This document shows, piece after piece, positions 60,371-64,000 of a DNA stretch of 64,000 nucleotides; within the stretch, counting starts at the first letter, position 1, and every line of letters starts with the position of its first letter. A program made the position numbers and the translations under genes. Below the pieces are notes generated by a model that was given only the letters and a program-made list of their open reading frames with translations, was not told the DNA's origin and did not search any database. The DNA is taken from NCBI GenBank assembly GCA_963691705.1, contig OY829541.1, forward strand, positions 49,248,377-49,312,376, in the 5' to 3' direction. The DNA is from Viola odorata (Eukaryota > Streptophyta > Magnoliopsida > Malpighiales > Violaceae).

Positions 60371-62467
60371 CCCTCTCATCCTAACTTATCCATCTTTCCT
60401 TTTCTACTTTCATATTTTTTTTTTCCTCTTCTTTTCCCTTTCTTCCACCGAGACCACCGTTCTCCCTCACTCCATCTTCTTCCCTTGAAACCCTAGCCAC
60501 ACACTCACCATGTCCCCCAAAAGACCCACAAAAATTAAAATGGTGGCCCACAAAATCGGGACCACCAGCCGCCGCCCCACTCCCGGTAAAAAAACCCCTC
60601 ACCGTCGGTCGCCGATTCTGGCCACTCTCAGTCCCATTCTCACCACACCGATCTAGGGTCAGAAGGAAAGTAGACCGCTGACAGACCGACGACCCACACC
60701 ATCACCAGATCCGGCTGGTCGGTCCAAAAGAACCCGGACCCCAGCATCTACAAGTCATCGATTGTGTGCCATCGCCCTAGGGCACTCCACGACATTCTCC
60801 TATCCCTTCCCCCTTCTCCTTGAACTCTTTTTATTATCTGAACTCCTTTATTTATTTTGTGCACTTCTCTCGCATTGAGGATAATGCGTTGCCTTAGTGT
60901 GGGGGAGGATTTATGTGTATGTGTGATTTTTTTTTAGTATTTATGTTTGCTTGACTGCATGTTTATTGTAATGCTTGTTGCATGATTGCATGCTTTTGTG
61001 AAAAATTTAAAATTTTTTGGATTTTCATTACCAAGTATTTTGTTAGCTTGTTAGCACTACCCAGTTTTAAAACCCCCTTGTATGGACACGCTTTTGACTT
61101 ATGAGCATATAGAAATGAACTGCCTTTCATGTTGGTCTTGCCCTAGATCTTGCATGCTTTGTCTGTTAGCTCTTATAACCTGCATTTGCACTAAACATCA
61201 GCAATCATTTATAATACCTAGTGAGCATTTGAGCCTAAACAGTTATGTTTTTCATGTGTGATTCAATGCTTAGCTAGGCACTCAACTAACTGTGCACGAA
61301 ACCCCTGGGTATGGGCACCATCAGTCTTGGGAAAGCAGCGAAAAGACGGAAAAAAAATGAACTTTGCATCTTTGTTTTCGTTTCTTTTTCTTTCTATCCT
61401 TCCTCTCTTTTTCTTCATTTAGCCCTCGACACTCTTTTTCGTTTAGCCGTCGATATATTCTCATCTCTTTCTCATTTCTCTCTTCTTTAAACACTTGTTC
61501 TCACTTTCCTTGATCCCTTTTCCTTGGCAGGTGAGCGGTATTTGTCAGAGGTGGAGGGCTAGATGATCAGCAAAGCCCAAGTGTGGGGGAGACCGACAAG
61601 AAGGTATAGATGACAAAAAAGAGCTAGGGAAAAATCATCAAGCCCTAGCCAAAATTCCTTCATCAAGTCTTAGCTGAAGTAAGTTGGCAAATTCGTGCCT
61701 CTCTTTGTTGAAAAAAATTCAAAAAAATCCAAAAAAAAAATTCCAAAAAAATCCAAACCAGAAAAAGAAAAGAAAAGAAAATGTCATCTGGTTTCAAAAT
61801 AAAATAAGAGAGAAGGTAAAAGTACGAGCCAAAAGAATGAAGTATTGTCAGCATGGTTTCCAAGAGAACCCCCCCCCCCCCCCTAGAAGAAGAAATTCAT
61901 CTAGCCCTCGACTGTCTGCCCTTGACGGATACTGCCTCACCGCTCAATCTCCATCCGAGTTTTTCGTTCTATTCTCCTTCTCTTTTCCTTCCTCTTTTTA
62001 CTCTTTGCATATAATCTATCCTCTTGATTTTCCTATTTTTTTCTTTCTTTTCCTTTTCTCTCCATATTCTCTATACACACCTTTCCTTTCAATCCTTTTT
62101 TATGGTGCAAAGTTCATTTCCGATTGTTGATTGCCTGAGCATGTGGATTTTAACTCGGGTTGATGTGCAAGCTATGTTGTGTGTCTTGTTAATTTGCATA
62201 CTTGAATGATTAAACACCGAGCCTAGTTGAGTGTGAGTGTAAACACTTTCCCCGGTGAGGATTGCTGATGCCAAGTCTGATATGGTAAAGTTTCTTCGTT
62301 AGGGTCGTTATCCTAATGATTTGATGCAGAGTTATCTAGGCAGAGTATGTCTTGGCATGGTCAGGACTGATTGTTTGGTTTGTTAATTCTTGTGCTATGG
62401 TTGGTTGTGCTTGTGTATGTCTTGGGGTGTGTTTTTCGTTTTGATTGCTCGAGGGCGAGTAATGGGC
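60371..62467. other. Element 3' non-coding region with repeated purine tracts
   Basis: No recognisable gene; a short frame from ATG at 60510 (MSPKRPTKIKM) has no known domain. Two tracts identical in core to the true polypurine tract lie at 60896-60908 and 61579-61592. A run of about 15 C lies near 61869-61884. The remainder is pyrimidine-rich or AT-rich. Confidence 0.5.
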
Positions 62468-62481
62468 AGTGTGGGGGAATT
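62468..62481 (+). promoter_or_regulatory. Polypurine tract
   Basis: AGTGTGGGGGAATT directly precedes the 3' LTR start TGATATG, the position expected for second-strand priming. Confidence 0.8.
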
Positions 62482-63877
62482 TGATATGGTGTCTTTTTAT
62501 GCATGTTTTTTCCTCTCTTTCAGGTCCAATTTCACACTTGATACTACTAATTTGGCTTGTTTTCCAACTAATTTGCAGATTTGGACTAAAAGGGAGAAAC
62601 TTGAGGAAAAGCGCGCCATTTGGATGCATTTCTGCTAATCTTATCTCGTCAAGCCCTAGATATTTTTTTACGTCGAGACCTACCGTCGGGACCTAGATGC
62701 GATCTTATGTCTAGGCCTAAACGACGCACGTGCATGTTTCTTTCCGGATGACGCTTGACCAAAGATGCTAAAAAGATTCTAGCGGGATTCCATGCAAATA
62801 TCATCCAGCTCATTAGAGAATATTCCTCCCTACCATTTTGTCCCCTAGTGGGGTTGTTAGGCTATATATAGAACCTTAACTTTTAGGTTTAGGAGGATTT
62901 TCTTTAGGATATTTTCCATCTTTTTAGGGTTTGCAATCATTGTAGCCGCTTCTCTAACATTGGGATCTGTTCTTCCTTTATTTTTCCAGAAATTGGAGCC
63001 CCAAGCTCCAATTGGTTTTTAATCCAGATTTTCATTTTCGTCTGCACCTCTTCTCTATTTATGTTACTTTCTCCATCCATTTTGTGTATGAATTTCAGCA
63101 TGAGTGGCTAAATCTCTTAGTCTTGGCAGGGGTGTTTTAAGGATTGCAAGAGGATAGTTGGGAGGTCAAAGTGTTCTTAAAATGTTTTCACTTTTGTATC
63201 CATTTTCTTACCATTTTATTGTCATTTCATGTGAGGTTTGTTGGTAGTTTGATCATCCATTTGCATATTTCTCATGAATATTGTCGTTTCTATGGTAATA
63301 ACTAACGCGAGGCCATGGAATAGAGTAGTCACCTAGTCTAGAGTCACCATGTCGTTTGGTCCAATCTGGCTAGGGCAAGAAACCGGTTAGGGCTGACTTC
63401 TCAGTGTCTAGCCCTAGACGTGTCTTCTCTCCACTTCACGAGCCTGCGTGTATGACCCATAAGCGTACCTTGGGCACAGTGTCACGGCGACTCCCATAAG
63501 CGTACCTTGGGAGTGACTTCTCTTAAGAAGAGAAGTAGGGGATCCACGTGAAAATAGGATTCCTATAGCACGTCTATGGTGTGAAAACACTCTATCCTTG
63601 CACCAATGACCGACTAGCCCTTGACGCAATCTGCCGTTTACCCCCTGCTAAGATTTCTCCTTTTATCTGATCTATTATCTTTATTTACTTTGTTATTATC
63701 TTTATTACACCTGTTAGTCTTTACCATTTTTATTGATATTCTCTTGCTTTATTTTCGTTCCCTTTTTATTTAATTATTTCGTTTGTCTATTATTACTTGT
63801 TATTTGCAGTTTTATTTTCTGTCTCAACATCAACTGCCATCGTTGGCTAGATTCCTCTAGACCAACCAAACCACCCC
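62482..63877 (+). repeat. 3' LTR of the Athila-like element, cut at 63878
   Basis: Homologous to 54527 onward. Similarity ends at GACCAACCAAACCACCCC, where the 5' LTR continues CCATGTGTTAC; the second LTR starts here instead. Confidence 0.85.
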
Positions 63878-64000
63878 TGTCGCACCCCCTTTTTGGATTT
63901 TATCCTAATGCGACGCGGGTTTGGGACGAGATGTGAGACGAAATTGGACTCATCTCACATGATGCAAAGAAGTCGCCACCCTATTTTGTTTATAGGTTTA
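63878..64000. mobile_element. Start of a second copy of the solo-LTR family, nested in the 3' LTR
   Basis: Begins TGTCGCACCCC and continues ACGCGGGTTTGGGACGAG, GTGAGACGAAATTGGACTC and GAAGTCGCCACCCTATTTTG, parallel to 36906-37020. Its other end is outside the window. The preceding ACCCC could be one side of a 5-bp duplication. Confidence 0.8.

Larger units (their letters stand above)
54527..63877 (+). mobile_element. Athila-like Ty3/gypsy LTR element, internally deleted, 3' LTR interrupted
   Basis: 5' LTR 54527-56043 and partial 3' LTR 62482-63877. The primer-binding site is TGGCGCCGTTGCCGGGGA and the final purine tract GTGTGGGGGAATT. In order inside: gag with several in-frame stops, protease, a short piece before reverse transcriptase, then a jump to the integrase C-terminus. 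A 2.9-kb non-coding part follows. Reverse transcriptase, RNase H and integrase core are absent, so it cannot move alone. The two LTRs differ by scattered substitutions and small indels by eye, which suggests an old insertion. A second LTR is inserted in the 3' LTR at 63878. Confidence 0.85.

Noticed and set aside
59554..60488. Long open frames in several phases over 59811-60370 as genes
   Set aside because: The GC-rich tandem array lacks stops in many frames; the translations have no domain and are all composition-driven.

Overview
The window looks like nuclear DNA of a flowering plant, most likely a eudicot. The genes have many short introns with GT-AG borders, and the protein families are plant ones: an iron-deficiency bHLH, KIN-7 kinesin, TAP46, phytolongin, a TPS-b terpene synthase and strictosidine-synthase-like. 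The DNA between genes is AT-rich and full of plant transposon types. I cannot name the species from sequence alone.

Left part (1-31.4 kb) is gene-bearing. On the minus strand lie a subgroup-Ib bHLH gene (1772-3232), a very long KIN-7O-type kinesin (7304-16604, about 33 exons), a plastid- or mitochondrion-type HAD-like hydrolase (20494-22916) and an intronless phytolongin (30637-31392). TAP46 (25563-28961) is on the plus strand. A broken L-type lectin gene lies at 5829-6594. Between the kinesin and the HAD gene sits a complete 3.0-kb Mutator-like element (17082-20110). It has 1.2-kb inverted arms, a perfect 9-bp target duplication and one GRF zinc-finger ORF in its core.

Middle part (31.4-49 kb) is mixed. 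It holds a decayed strictosidine-synthase-like gene (32902-34362), an LTR with palindrome clusters (36043-36800), a 2.1-kb solo LTR with a 5-bp target duplication (36906-39046) and one intact-looking monoterpene-synthase gene (40231-43120). It also holds a pogo/Emigrant-like element, a CACTA terminus, a hAT-like element that carries a piece of flavanone 3-hydroxylase (47281-48189), and a LINE tail.

Right part (49-64 kb) is repeat only. A very AT-rich 5.4-kb block has Helitron-like ends (49043-54431). It is followed by an Athila-like Ty3/gypsy element (54527 onward) with degraded gag and protease; reverse transcriptase, RNase H and the integrase core are deleted. Its 3' LTR is interrupted at 63878 by the start of a second LTR of the same family as the solo LTR at 36906.

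The host genes share no pathway; they are an ordinary series of unrelated plant genes. The points most worth checking are: the kinesin reading frame is broken twice near the end of the motor domain and in the neck; the Mutator-like hairpin with its GRF protein; the hAT-like gene capture; and the rearranged internal region of the Athila-like element, which has repeated purine tracts, a repeated protein spacer and an array rich in CACGTG-type boxes. All calls come from reading the sequence; no database search or alignment program was run.
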